DNA of 64,000 nt from Uloborus plumipes (lineage: Eukaryota > Arthropoda > Arachnida > Araneae > Uloboridae): the NCBI GenBank assembly GCA_038373865.1, contig JAXGGA010000031.1, forward strand, positions 62,001-126,000. Reading direction: 5' to 3'. Below, piece by piece: positions 45,703 through 57,127 of the stretch (positions are counted from its first letter, which is position 1; each line of letters opens with the position of its first letter). The translations under genes were made by a program, and so were the position numbers. The notes beneath the pieces are model-generated. The model made no database searches, was not told the DNA's origin, and saw nothing but the letters and a program-made list of their open reading frames with translations.

Positions 45703-47582
45703 TAATAAATATAATAAGAGTGCGTTAATATTGAAATATCATCAAAGTAATATAGTTCATTCAATTTTTGATGCAAATGTTCGTCAACAAAAATATATTT
45801 GGTATGAAAGTATGATAAAAAATACAATAACGTTAAGTGAAACTTTTCACAGCTATTGTTTAAACTTTTTTTTTTGGGGGGGGGAGGCAGGAAGGTGACC
45901 TTCAAAACTCTCTTCTCGACGTCTCTGGAAACTTGTTATTTCAGGTGCCATTTTCAACTTTCTGAGCTCAGCTAGAGTCACCCACATGACTTTAGCTAAG
46001 ATTGCACCAAACGGGAAAAAATTGAGGCAAGGTTTAAAACAAAATAAAATGAATTATACATAAATCTTAAATATAGTTTGTTTTAAATAAAGTTTCTTTA
46101 TTCTTGCGAGTCTCAATAAACGCTCTGAATGTGATGTGCTCAAATTGAATTTTCCATCTAGCAATATAGCGATTACTTTAAGTGACCAAATATCAGAAAA
46201 ACAAAGAAACTAAGTATTTGAGGAAAATCTGAATTTCTAAAACTTTATTTCAAAAATGTTAAATGACTTTTTGATGACAGACATAAACATTTCTTTGTGT
46301 TTTGTTCCATTATCTATTTTAATTAGATTTTTAAAAAGAAAATGTCTGAGACCTTTTTAACTTTTATTTTTTTTATCTATATCAAAATCAGTTTTTGTAT
46401 CGATATCAAAATTGTACAGTTAAATAACTTTTCAGTACTTTAAGTTAAGATGGTCTTTTCATAATAACTTTAAGTCTCATTTTTTGATGGTAAACTATTT
46501 TAAGTATCTATATAAAAAATATTTTAATATATTGTAATCGAACGAGAAAGAAAGAAGCTTTGAAAAAGTTTATTTCGTAATAAATGTAACAATATTTCAC
46601 CTCGAAAACAAGATCTTGGAAAATATGAATAAAATAATGCTCAGAAATGTTTCTAACAAGAGGCATCAAATGTTTAAAGACAGAACAACTTCAAACACAG
46701 ATGTGTTCCTCCGTATAACTCTGATCTTTCATTCTTGTTTAACCGCTTCAAGAATCCTTAAAACTCAGTGAAAACATAACTTAGTCAACTGTCTTTATTA
46801 ATTGGTTTTGTGGTTTGCTCTTTATTCTTTACGTTATTAAAGTTTGCATGTGTTTTCTTAGAAAGGAAATGGTTCTTTTATGTTTTTAGGCTGTTATAGT
46901 AATAAAGGGGTCTTTACTTATTTTGCCTGTTTTAACAGAATAAAACGAAACTCAAAAATGGTTTATGATTTCTTTAATACTGAGTTTTGTCTTCTTTTTC
47001 AACAACTTTATTTTCTGAAACAAGAGAGAGGAAAAAATAAGAGATTCTGTGCTTTTAACATCTTGCCTTCGAATAATAAAGGTAGACAAAGATGTTGCAA
47101 CTTTTATCTTGACAGAGTGTTCATTTTGTGGAAAAATATAAATAAAAAACAAAAGTGGAAAGAATTATTGATAAATCGTACAAGTTTTTTGATTCAGGCA
47201 GGAGTTACAGTGAGAAGCAACTATTAGAAATATTTTAACCTCTGACTTGAACCTTAAAAAATACTACCCATTTTTAGCATAATGTCAGATTATGATATTG
47301 CTTAGTGATTACCCTTATGGTAATTTTATTAAGTTGATTTGATAAATTAAGCAATGATTCAGATATTCACAAAACTTTCATCTAAGATCAAAATGTCCGC
47401 GGTGCATGCAGAGTACAACTATCAAATTCTAGTCTTAGCATTTTCTGATTTCCTTCTTTTTATTTTTGCAAGAAAATTCGGCACCCAGGAAAAAACTTGA
47501 CTTATACAAGCGTATAGTATTAGCTGTAAGAGTAAGCGACTGTCTTCTATGACGAGAGTTGGGAATGTTGGTGTTATGCTAC
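45703..47582. other. No gene recognised
   Basis: AT-rich with a G10-type run near 45878-45888. A 115-codon plus-strand frame at 46880-47227 is lysine- and phenylalanine-rich without recognisable motifs and is not called. Confidence 0.5.
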
Positions 47583-48326
47583 TAGGGATGCACCAATTAA
47601 TCGGCAGTACCGATTAATGGGCCATAATCGGCTACTTGGCCGACTATTAATAATTGGTAAAATCGGACCGATTATCGGCTTAAAAATTTTTTTAACATTA
47701 TTTTTTATAGTATACCTTGACTAAGAAACTATGATAAAAAATTTTATTTAGAGTAATTATAATCCTCAAGTTGATATAAAGTTAAAATAATTCTCCGATT
47801 TTGAATAAATATACACGTTGCAACATTTTTAAAGTATCGATACTTTTCTCATTAGTTAGCATAGTGCTTTTAGATTCCCTCTAATTTTCACAAAGAATTT
47901 CAAGTCTTAAACTAAATTGCTACTAAGAATTGAAATATTTAAATTGAAAGTACTTCTAAATGAGAGTGCTCACCACCTCCCGCTTTTTTTTTACTTTTCA
48001 TGTTCAGTTCACATAATTAACAACGTATTGATGCAATATTGTTGACAATAATATGAATATTTATTCTTTGAAATTTGAAAAAAAAATCGAAATTATTTTG
48101 GGATAAGTAGGAAAATGGAAAAAAAAACAAAAAATTTCTCTCAGAAGTAAATTACTTACTATTCCTAAACTCAGAATCATAAAATCAAAAGACAAAACCG
48201 TGATGGTGAAATTAATAGTATTGAATATAATGACCCTCATTTTTAATCGGCTTAGCCGATTAATCGGCCGATTATCAAAAGCCGATTAATCGGTAATCGG
48301 GCAATTTGCTTATCAGTGCATCCCTA
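47583..48326. mobile_element. hAT-type MITE (tagggatgcacc ends), copy 1
   Basis: Ends are TAGGGATGCACCAATTAATC and the complement of TAGGGATGCACTGAT. Subterminal regions are packed with ccgattaatcgg-type repeats in both orientations. This terminal sequence is common in animal hAT elements. atgctac occurs at 47576-47582 and again 7 bases beyond the right end (48334-48340), possibly the target duplication displaced by a short ccctac repeat. The interior is AT-rich without transposase. Copy 2 is inverted at 55115-55842. Confidence 0.75.
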
Positions 48327-49785
48327 CCCTACATGCTACAACACTTTCCTAATTTGAACGGTGATTATTTAAAAATGTAGTTGACGGATGTATCTTAATA
48401 TTCCATATAGAACAATTTTCATTTTCACTGATTCTTATTTTGTCACCGATCAAAACCTTAGGGAAAATAATTCTCATAAAACAATAAAATAATTCGATTG
48501 AAATAACTAAGAGTTGAAGTAGAGTGCTAAAAATATACAACTAAACTGCTGTTTGAAGCAAAAAGTATGCTAAAAAATAATATACAGTGCTGCTAAAAAA
48601 TGAAATACTTTAAAGATTTACAAAAAAAGTTAGATGTCAAATTAAAAGTCGAAAAAAACTCAAATCGAATTTATACAAACCAAAATAACTAATTAAAAAA
48701 AACTACGAGTTAAAAAAAATAATGTTAATGATCTTCAAATTTATTTTATAAACGCTCGAAAACTTAATTTTGATCTCAAAAAGATATGGTTGGATGACAT
48801 TTTAAAAGAAACATAAATAATTTTAATTTTGCAGCAATGCAAAGGCAAGCATTATTTCCAGGTAAAATCAAAGTATTACCGAACTCTTAACTTTTAGCAT
48901 TTTACGAGACAATGGTTTAATTTTCCTCTTTTTGCTTCAAAGCTAAACGTCGACAAGTTCGTCAAAAAATTAATGCAAATATTGCAGTGACATTTCCGGA
49001 AACGCAAAACGAGTAAATAATCTCTTGCGACCATTTTCATCTCCTTTCTTCATTTTCTTAAACGTTAGAAAATGTTCTTCAGTTATTTTCTCAAAATGCT
49101 TTCAAGTCTCTAAATGAAGCTTCTTTAAATATTTTGTTGAATTCCGCATTTTGTTTCCCTTTTAAATGTTTTTTCCCCTCTATTAGTCTTTCTCTCTTGA
49201 AAAGAAAATATGTAGAGGACACATAAAGGGATAAGAAAATTTTGTTTATGTTTAGCCTTTTGGATTTATGTCTTATAATTGGAGTTTGAAAAAGTCTGGA
49301 AAGCTTCCTCGCTTACAAAACAATTTTGTTTGGCAACGTTATATAAGTCAATGCAGCTTTTCAGGTTTGTTTTCTTTTTGTGATTAGGAAGTTGAAAGAA
49401 AAATAATAATAAAGAAAGAAAACGTTTCATTTTGATATGCATAAATTAGTTAATCTTCCTCTATTAACAAAATAGTGTGTGTATGTGTGTCTGTTTGAAA
49501 TTGCACACGTTCTTTACTAGTATAAATATGTGCGCTTTATGTACATGTGAGTTCTGCTCTTTAACTCTACACTTCATCGCGGTGCCAATTGGATACATGG
49601 ACTATTTTTGCTTATGACCAGCAAAATGCAGTCATAAGGCAACTCAAGCATAAAAAGTAAGTATTAGGGATCTTTAAAGCAATTATCACGATCTATTCTC
49701 AAAATTATAAGTATTTTCCCATGCTTCTTATTACATTGAAAAACATATATATTTTAGCAAAGACAAACAAAACACCATGCAGTGT
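48327..49785. other. No gene recognised
   Basis: AT-rich. A gtgtgtgtatgtgtgtctg stretch at about 49473-49492 foreshadows the larger GT-rich region. Confidence 0.5.
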
Positions 49786-50290
49786 AGGGTTAAGTGTGAG
49801 CAAGTGTTAAACATTTGTGTGCAAGTATCCGTGTGTGTCCGTCCGTCTGTCTGTAAGTGCACGCTATGTGCATGTGTATAAGTGTAAGCATTGTGAGCGT
49901 TTGAGAGTAAGTTTTTTGTGCAGGAAAAGTTTACCCTTTGACAGAGTGCATTTAGAAGGAATGCGTTGTGTACGCAAGGCTGTGTGTGTGTCTAAGACTG
50001 TAAGCATTATAAGTATGCGTGCAAGTATATGTGTACGCGTTGTATGTACGCCATGCGTGTGCATATATATATACGATGCGATTGTGTTTTGGTATTTAGG
50101 AACTAGTATGTAAGTATCAGCATTGTGTGTATATGATGCGCGTGCGAGTGAGTGCACGCATTGTGTGTATGGTATGCGTGTGCATACATACATTTTGTAA
50201 TTTTGAATAGGAATGCAATAATTATTTGTTTGTATGTAAGTATCCGCATTGTATGTATGTATCGTAGAGTGCTTGAGTGTCTGTTGAAGC
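49786..50290. repeat. Degenerate GT-rich repeat region
   Basis: About 500 bases dominated by tgtgtg, gtaagtat, cattgtgtgtat and gcgtgcaag words on the plus strand. Two longer related units start taagtatcagcattg (50111) and taagtatccgcattg (50236), about 125 bases apart. The 98- and 149-codon frames through it are repeat products. Confidence 0.7.
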
Positions 50291-51358
50291 TGCAGCCGCA
50301 CCGTTAAGAGCATAGGAAATATTTGTTAAAACTAATGAAATCGTTCTCAAAATCCTAAAATCAATAATGTCCTGTTACCTATGTAAATTTTCTCGACAAT
50401 ATTAACACATGTGTTTAAAGATTTAAAACATTTCGATTTAAAAAAAAAGAAAAAAAGTTTGACGTAGTCAACATTTTATGTTTTTTAATTTTTTAGCTGA
50501 AGTGTAAGAAAAACAAAAAAATGTCTTCCTTCACATTCATAAGATTTCCTATTTTCAATAAGCTTGGCTTTTGTTTATTTATTTCATTTTTAATTATTTT
50601 AAGTAGTTTGAGATTATTTTCCGAGATAATATTTGGAGGTAGCTTTTATGATTTTTCATTTTTAAGCGAAACACTTCCAGTATAAATTTGGAACATTAAA
50701 AATTTTTCTGAAAAAAATGTGTTTCAATATTTTTCTGCCCTCGAAAAAAAAAACTGAATAAATTAAAATAATGTTCGTTCGAAGCTCAAAAGCTTAGAAA
50801 ATGCCATCAAGACAAAAAGACATGCATACGAATGCTAGAACTGATTCAGAAATAAAGTACGATTTGTTTTCTCTTATAAGCATTTTTTTTTCTTTTTTCT
50901 TTCACTATTGTTATTTATTTGCTCCTTTTAAGCATTGAAAAATGTAAATAGATGCAGCTGAATGCAAACAACTTATGAATTAAACTCAAGAAACGACTTC
51001 TCAGAATCTTATGCTGAATAAACATTACAATGTTAAAAATCATCAAAAATAGTTATTGCATGGAAAGTAGTTTCTAGTTTTGTAAATCTGCAATAATGAT
51101 AAAATGTGTATTTTTTGTAAACTAATTAATACGTAGAAATGTAGTTTTATGTATGACTTTTATAATTCTTCAGAATTTCAAAGTGTTAGAATTATAATTA
51201 GTTATTTTAATTTTTTATTTTTCATGGTATGTTAGAAACAACAATACAAATTCCAACTGCTGCAATTTACCTCAATTTCAACAGTTCCTTGGAAACGGTT
51301 GTCTAGTACATTATCATGCGAGGAGTAATTTGATGTAAGTTTTTTGGTACCCATAAGA
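50291..51358. other. No gene recognised
   Basis: AT-rich; no repeats or frames of note. Confidence 0.5.
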
Positions 51359-52352
51359 TACCGTAAAACAGAGTGTATCGGAATAGCAGGGTGAATCAAA
51401 ACGAAAATTACCTATAGTATAAAAAAAAAATCCATAAATATTTGTTTCTTTCAAATGGGGCTGCATTTAGCTCCTAGCCATTTCCCAGAAGCGGCATTCA
51501 CTCTTTCATATGGCACCACCATCTGCGGAATACCATTGCCACAAGTATTTTGACGCCCAGTTTCCCCACTAGATGGAGGCACCTGGGCTCTATTCGATGC
51601 GAAACGGCACTAGGAATTTAATTTTGCCAAGAGACACTATAAACCAAACAAGTACTCGAGGGATCTTTTACATGCCGCATAATCATACGACATGAGCGCT
51701 GTCGATTTTCTGCATCGTGAAAATCCATCGACTGGAGCCGGGTTCGAACCCGCGCTTTTGGCCGTAAAAGGCCAGCGTCTAAACCACTATACCACTCAAT
51801 TCCATAAATATGCGGTCGGGTATTTTTGACAGTTTTTTTATTTTCGTAGGGTAATCATAAAAAGTGAGAGAAATTAACTTTGGTTATTTTGGCAACTTAT
51901 GAGCAAAGCTGCACAATAAACGCTAAAAAAACATCAAGTTTTCATCTTCTAAATAATTTTGCATGTAATTACAGAGCGCATTAAATTTTGAAACTATGAA
52001 TAGTAAACCTAAGAATGGTATTCTTCTCGTTTTAAGAAAAGATAATTTTTGTGAACGAGATGCGTGACCTGAATTTATTTGAAATTTTTGTTTTTAATTC
52101 AATTGCAATTTTGAAATCAATTTTAATCTTTCATAAGTTTAAAATTAATTTAGATTTTGGACAAATCATGCATTTACTGGTGTAGAAAACAAACTATGTT
52201 TGACAGCATCTACCTGTTCTAATTCTCTCCTATCAGTGTTACTTATTTTTGTTGGAATTATTACAGGTAAAATTGAAAAATGAAAATAGTAAAAATAATT
52301 TTGACATGTGTTTTGATTCACCCCTATCCAAACACCTCTAAAACTTTTTGTG

Positions 52353-52354
<2 letters not shown>
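51359..52354. mobile_element. DNA transposon remnant with TACCGTAAAA-type ends, copy B
   Basis: The left end taccgtaaaacagagtgtatcgg and following gggtgaatcaaaacg align with copy A at 30210. The match continues through tccataaata, gggtatttttg, a tggcaac block, the ttacaggtaaaattgaaaaa region and ttgattcacccctatc. Similarity stops where copy A has cctatatatatg and this copy has an expanded TA array. A SINE (51441-51800) and a Tc1 element (52424-53847) inserted in or beside it. Confidence 0.6.
51441..51800 (-). mobile_element. tRNA-derived SINE, family D, with target duplication
   Basis: On the minus strand the head reads A box tggtatagtggtt (51782-51794) and B box ggttcgaaccc-type (51740-51751), then a body of about 280 bases. 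It is flanked by an 11-base direct repeat TCCATAAATAT at 51431-51441 and 51801-51811, the left copy overlapping the element edge by one base. Copy A of the host element has the same place uninterrupted (ttcataaatataatattggg near 30277-30297), an independent empty site. Confidence 0.85.

Positions 52355-52405
<51 letters not shown>
52355..52405. repeat. (TA)n microsatellite, about 25 units
   Basis: 51 bases of alternating T and A. The corresponding place in copy A at about 31334-31344 is the short cctatatatatg, so the array probably grew there. Confidence 0.9.
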
Positions 52406-52407
<2 letters not shown>

Positions 52408-52423
52408 TGGCACACCCTATATA

Positions 52424-53847
52424 TACACTGGCGGAAAAAAAATCCCAACACCAAGAAAGACTTGTGTTAGATAAATGAAATTTGGTAGGCGTGTTTATAA
52501 AACTGAAAGATGACATCGATTGAAATTTCGCGCTTCACGCATAAGTGTGGCGCAGGTGGCGTCACTCAGAACATGTAAATAAGGCTTGTTTTAAAAGCGT
52601 GTTGGGAAGCTCGTGAGTATTATTTTTCCGTGAAATTTGACAAATTGCGTTCATGTTAGCCAGGAATGCCTTTAAGAAGACAAAGAAGCCATTATCAACA
52701 GCTCACCGAGTTTAAACGAGGTCGTAAAATTTGACTACGAGAAGGTGGATTTTCATTTCGCGATATTGCAGAAAGACTTGGAGGGGAATGTTTCCACCAT
52801 GCATGGTTATTGGAAGTTATGGTCAAGGGATGGTACTACTTCAAGAAGATCGAGTTCTGAGCGGCCACGTGGCACGACTGAAAAGGAAGATCGCCGAATC
52901 TTGCATATGGCTGTGGCGCATCGAACTGCATCTGCGGCTGATATTCGAGCTACAGTTGGTACCGTCGTGACCCAAGGAACGGTGAGAAAATGTTTACTTC
53001 AAGGACCGCTCCGAGCCAGGAAGTCTGTAGCCGGTATTTTATTGACTGCAAACCATTGCCGTTTCCGACCGCAGTGCTGCCAAGACAGAGCTCACTGGAG
53101 GTCGGAGTGGAGATCGGTTGTAATTTTTGATGAAAGCAGATTCTGTCTTAGTGCCAGTGGTGGCTGTATATTGGTCAGAAGGAGGCCAGAGGGCCGCCTG
53201 CACCCAAGCGGTCTACGGCCTAGACACACGATACCCACACCTGGAGTCATGGTCTCTGGAGCAATTTCCTACGACAGCAGGGGCACTCCTGTGGTTATCC
53301 CAAACTCACTGACTGAAAATTTGTCGTCAATCTGGTAATTTAACCATTAGTACAGCCTTTCATGAGTAGCATTCAAGGGGATGTTTTCCAACAGGATAAC
53401 ACTCGCCCTTACATCGCTGCTGTGACGCAATGTGCTCTACAGAGTGCTGACATGTTACCATGACCTGCAAAATCACCAGGTCTGTCTCCAATTGAAAACG
53501 TATGGGATATCATTGGACGGCACCTCGAGCATCATCCACAGTCAGCAATGACTGTCCTAGTATTGACACAACAAGTGCAGCAAGCATGGCACTCTATACC
53601 ACAAAGTGACATTCGGCACCTGTATGCCATAGTGCATGCACTCTTGCAGTCTTACCTTCAAAATTCTGGAGGTTACACCCTCTATTAAATTAACATAAAT
53701 TCAGATTTGCACAGCATTTTCTTGAGCTTAAATTAGCCAATGATCTTGTACATTTAATCAATTAAACATGTTAACTAAACAATTGCATCACCAAAATTTT
53801 ATTATTCTGCAGTAATGTTTTCTCTGTGTTTGGGATTCGCCAGTGTA
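52424..53847 (+). mobile_element. Nearly full-length Tc1-like transposon
   Basis: TACACTGGCGGAAAAAAAAT begins at 52424 and the complementary ttcgccagtgta ends at 53847; TA-rich flanks (tatata on both sides) fit insertion at a TA dinucleotide. Length 1424 bases fits a Tc1-like element. The single gene between the ends is the broken transposase at 52666-53688. Confidence 0.85.
52666..53688 (+). pseudogene. Tc1-like transposase (DD34E type), inactivated
   Basis: Starts MPLRRQRSHYQQLTEFKRGR at 52666 and ends N-S-G-G-Y-T-L-Y with TAA at 53686. In order: the helix-turn-helix region (REGGFSFRDIAERLG), a G/R-P-R-G-T-T hook, a second helix-turn-helix, then the catalytic domain. All three acidic residues are visible: D in FDESRF (about 53128), D in QQDNTRP (about 53393) and E in SPIENVW (about 53490). 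Inactivating changes include an early stop after RGRKI, frameshifts in the N-terminal third and near 53337, and a TGA in place of W before PAKSPGLSP. I recall close relatives as very common in spiders. The longest uninterrupted piece is 52745-53338. Confidence 0.85.
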
Positions 53848-54039
53848 TATATATGAAAACAAGAAGATATATTTTTGAAACTTTGTTACAATATGAATTT
53901 TTAAAAAAATGAAATCATAAAAGAAAAAAAGGCAAAACGTTTTACAGATTATTTATCAGCACTTTTCTCAAAGATATTTTACGCTTATTTTCGACTATGT
54001 CTTAAGTTTTTCTTATACAGACTTCTTTTGTTTTACACA
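53848..54039. other. No gene recognised
   Basis: AT-rich spacer after the Tc1 element. It was not clearly matched to the missing 3' part of the copy B element. Confidence 0.4.
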
Positions 54040-54420
54040 TTTCTATGTTTTATCCGCTGTAAAACCTATAATTGTCCTCAAAACTACAACCTCCTTGAAC
54101 GCATTCTAAGACCTTCCATAATAAATTTCTTCCCAGAAATGACCCTTTCAATTATTCCATTAACAACTGCAAGCTTTCTACGGACAATCTAGGATGTAGT
54201 ATCCGCACAATAACCCAAGTTACACTGAATTCCTTCGCAGAGTTAATATTCAAGCCATTGTGTAAGCGTGTCTGCAGCCCTAATCATATCAATCTGGAGA
54301 ACTTGATCTAATCCGCCGTCGTTTCTGGGGCATAATACAATAGAATCTCTTCAGACACGTTGGACTATATTGTGCTATGGTCCTTATTACATTTGCGCCA
54401 GAATAACTTTCCATACAAGA
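54040..54420. promoter_or_regulatory. Non-repetitive block, possible regulatory DNA
   Basis: Mixed-composition stretch (ctccttgaacgcattctaag, ggatgtagtatccgcacaat, ctaatcatatcaatctgg, ccgccgtcgtttctgg) without repeats or long frames. Same type of block as 33166-33530 and 36763-37480. Candidate only. Confidence 0.25.
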
Positions 54421-54935
54421 TAATTTGAGCCACGAAAATATAGGTGAAATTAAGTAATTAGAAACATTGAGGCAAAGAACTTGAAAAACTTTATAAATTT
54501 ACTATCACTTATTGCATTTGTGCAAATTTAACTATTTTCTTTTGCCTAAAATGAATAAATACCTTTAAGCAGCGAAGTTACTGTTGTAAGAAATTTATAT
54601 CAAGTACAAGTTAGCAAACAGAGTGTATACACTTCTTTTGGAGTTTCAAGGAACACCTTTTTCAAAGCAACGAAATGTTAGCCTTACGAGGAAGTCAGAG
54701 AAAAGCAAAGGATCATCTTTTCTCGATTGACTTTTACCCAAAAGCCTACACTTTGTTAGATTGGAATTTTAATTTGTTTGCAAATTTGTGCTTGATAAAC
54801 GTCGCTTACTATTGTTCTATGTTGCTGTCCTAATTCTATGTTGAATAATGAAACTAATAAATTTGTAAAATATATCTTGGTAACCTCAAGCTGCTTTTGC
54901 TTTAGTTATTTTTAAATCGCCTTTTTGGAAAATTA
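54421..54935. other. No gene recognised
   Basis: AT-rich; nothing supported. Confidence 0.5.
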
Positions 54936-55114
54936 CATGCAACCCTGTGTAGTGTTGTTGCCGTTGTCTTGTGCCAGCTGGGCTGGCAATTTGGGAGGAT
55001 TTAAGGGGTACCGCAGGATTACGTCACATTTCCAACTGTACTGAAATTTGGTGAGAAGTCCGACTTCTACAGTAGACAAATGCCATAAAGACCCGTTTGT
55101 AGGGTAGGCACTAG
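54936..55114 (-). mobile_element. tRNA-derived SINE, family C, copy 2, 3' part
   Basis: On the minus strand this continues the SINE whose head lies at 55843-55997. gcctaccctacaaacgggtcttta, gcatttgtctactg and cggacttctcacc here align in order with gcctgcgctatgagcgagtctta, gcatgtgttttg and cggatttccacta in copy 1 (about 29403-29465). The remainder (ccagcccagctgg, acaacggcaacaacac) is SINE sequence absent from truncated copy 1. The frame at 54933-55124 is not a gene. Confidence 0.65.
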
Positions 55115-55842
55115 AGGGATGCACTGATAAGAAAATTGGCCGATTGCCGATTAATCAGCTGTTGATAATCGGCCGATTAATGATAAGGATAATTGTTTTT
55201 CTACTACCAATTTTACCATCACTGTTTTCTCTTATACAATTCCAAGTTTTGAAATAGTAAGTAATTTATTTCTGGGAGAAGATATTTTTCCATTTTCCTA
55301 GTTTTCATGAAATAATTTCAATATTTTATCAAATTTCTTAGAACCAATTTTTATATTAGTATTAATTATATTATTAATACATTGTTAGTTATGTTAATTG
55401 GAAATAAAAATTTAAAAAAAAAAAGGAGTGGGGGAGTGTGTGGTGAACACTCCAATTTAGCAGTACTTTTAATTCATATATTTTAGTAATCAGTAGCAAT
55501 TTAATTCAATACTTTTATTCTTTGAAAATTAGAGGTTATCTGAAAGCACTGTGCTAAGGAGAAAACTATCGCCACATGAAAAATGCTGCATCATTATCTA
55601 TGTATTTTTATTCAAAGTAGGAGAATTCATTTAGAAAAAACTTTATATCAACTGTGAGGATTATTATTACTGTTAATAAAATTATTCATCATAGTTTCGT
55701 AGTGAAAGTGTACTTTAAAGAATAATGTCTGAAAAATATTTTTCAGCCGATTAATCGGCCCGATTTTGCCGATTATCAATAATCAGTAAAGTGGCCGATT
55801 ATGGCTGATTAATCGGTACTGCCGATTAATCGGTGCATCCCT
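55115..55842. mobile_element. hAT-type MITE, copy 2, inserted in a SINE
   Basis: Inverted relative to 47583-48326. The left end is agggatgcactgataag and the right end is the complement of agggatgcaccgattaatcg; ccgattaatcgg repeats lie in both subterminal regions and the AT-rich interior matches copy 1. It splits SINE family C copy 2. A clean 8-base duplication is not visible. Confidence 0.75.
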
Positions 55843-55997
55843 AGTGGGCCCCATTCACAGCATAACAACATATTCATCAAAGGAAGAACAAAGACAAGAA
55901 AGAGAAAGAACATCCATGTCCGAGCTGGGATTCAAGCTCGGAACCCCCTCATCAGTGTCAGACTACTCTGACCACTAGACAAGTTGGCTGGCATCAT
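55843..55997 (-). mobile_element. tRNA-derived SINE, family C, copy 2, head part
   Basis: On the minus strand: gatgccagccaacttgtctag, a B-box-like gagcttgaatcccagctcgg (about 55920-55940), catggatgttctttctctttc and ctgtgaatgg, matching 29259-29400. Continues beyond the hAT insertion at 54936-55114. Confidence 0.7.
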
Positions 55998-56079
55998 AAT
56001 GTCCGTTTACTAAGTCCATGCTCGACTGTATTCCAACATATGTTCACGTTATGAAAGAAATTTTAAAGAAGAAGGACCA

Positions 56080-56182
56080 TGGAAGCGCCCCAATACAAAA
56101 AAAAAAAAAAAAAAAAGCCATTAATAATGTGGGCAATGCAGCCTGAGGTGTAAAAAAAGTAAATTAGTACTATGTTACATAC
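56080..56182. other. A-rich spacer
   Basis: Contains an A run at 56097-56116; nothing else. Confidence 0.4.
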
Positions 56183-57127
56183 TTACACACTTGTGCAAAT
56201 TAATTGAAACAAAATGTTTTTTTCATGACTTTAAAATTATCCCTTTATTCTTCACCGATTATGCTAAAATTAGTAAAAATATGGGTGAGATACTTAATTC
56301 TTTACCTATCATCAATTTCCTTTCCATTAATCAGAAGCTTATCTACTGTACAAAGGCACCTTATTGCACCGGTCGGCCAGTCTATCGGTTTATGAAGAAA
56401 CAGCTTCTGACTCCACCAATGAAGAAAAATCGCATTTGTGGGTGTTAAAATATAAGAATTGAGCCGCTAAAAATTGGAAAAAACGACTATTTAGTGACAA
56501 AATTTATTTCCTTATCCAAAGTCGACGAACTCAAGACGTACGGATATCTTCAGGTTTTCCACATGAAAACATTTGTAAATCACCCTAAAAAGATGTTTTG
56601 TCGTTGTCTCGGTTACAATGGGGTTGGTTCCTTGAAGAATGTTGATAGTATGATGTATTCTGAGAAATCTATTGATATTGCAGAAATAAAATGCTTTACT
56701 AGTGTTGAAGGAACGATACCCACATGAAACAGTATTTTTCCAGCAGAATTTGGCCCCTTGCTATGCGTCCAAATGATCAAGAAATTCATGTCTGAGAACT
56801 AAATTGAGACATCTAAATAGGCTAAGCTCTCCTGATATCAATCCAATCGAGAATCTTTGGCCTATATGCAAAAAATAACTATTGCATGAGGACTGTTCAT
56901 TTATGGAGAAGCTAATCACTGCGCTAATTCATAGACACACATATTACAAATGAGTGTAAAAAATTGAAAGATTCCATGGCGAATAGTGTCCAAATGTTTA
57001 CAAAGAGTTGTAGACATCATATTATGTTATAAAAACTTTTGGTTTTATATAAATTTAAACAAAATAGTTCTTTTCTTAGTTTTCTCAATTTTTCGAGTTT
57101 GTTTCAATTAATTTGCACAAGGGTGTA
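56183..57127 (+). mobile_element. Deleted Tc1/mariner-like element, copy 2
   Basis: TACACACTTGTGCAAATTAA at 56183 and the complement of TACACCCTTGTGCAAATTAA ending at 57127. Aligns end to end with 31863-32830 in reverse orientation, including the same missing N-terminal transposase region, so the deletion was present before both inserted. Confidence 0.8.
56270..56880 (+). pseudogene. Tc1-like transposase remnant
   Basis: Pieces in shifted frames: R-P-V-Y-R-F-M-K-K-Q-L-L-T-P-P-M-K-K-N (about 56366-56425), C-L-G-Y-N-G-V-G-S-L-K-N-V-D-S (about 56604-56650), Q-Q-N-L-A-P-C-Y-A-like sequence (about 56740-56770, where the second catalytic D would be) and S-P-D-I-N-P-I-E-N-L-W-P-I (about 56829-56868, with the expected E). 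The first catalytic region and DNA-binding domain are lost or unreadable. Confidence 0.7.

Noticed and set aside
46880..47227. 115-codon frame as a gene
   Set aside because: K/F/N-rich composition typical of chance frames in AT-rich DNA, no motif, and an overlapping minus-strand frame of similar quality.
49817..50313. 98- and 149-codon frames as genes
   Set aside because: They arise from the GT/AC-rich degenerate repeat and contain mostly C, V, H and T repeats.
55107..55850. 8-base target duplication around hAT copy 2
   Set aside because: Left ggcactag and right agtgggcc do not match as direct repeats; the element is called from its ends, its partner copy and the SINE interruption.
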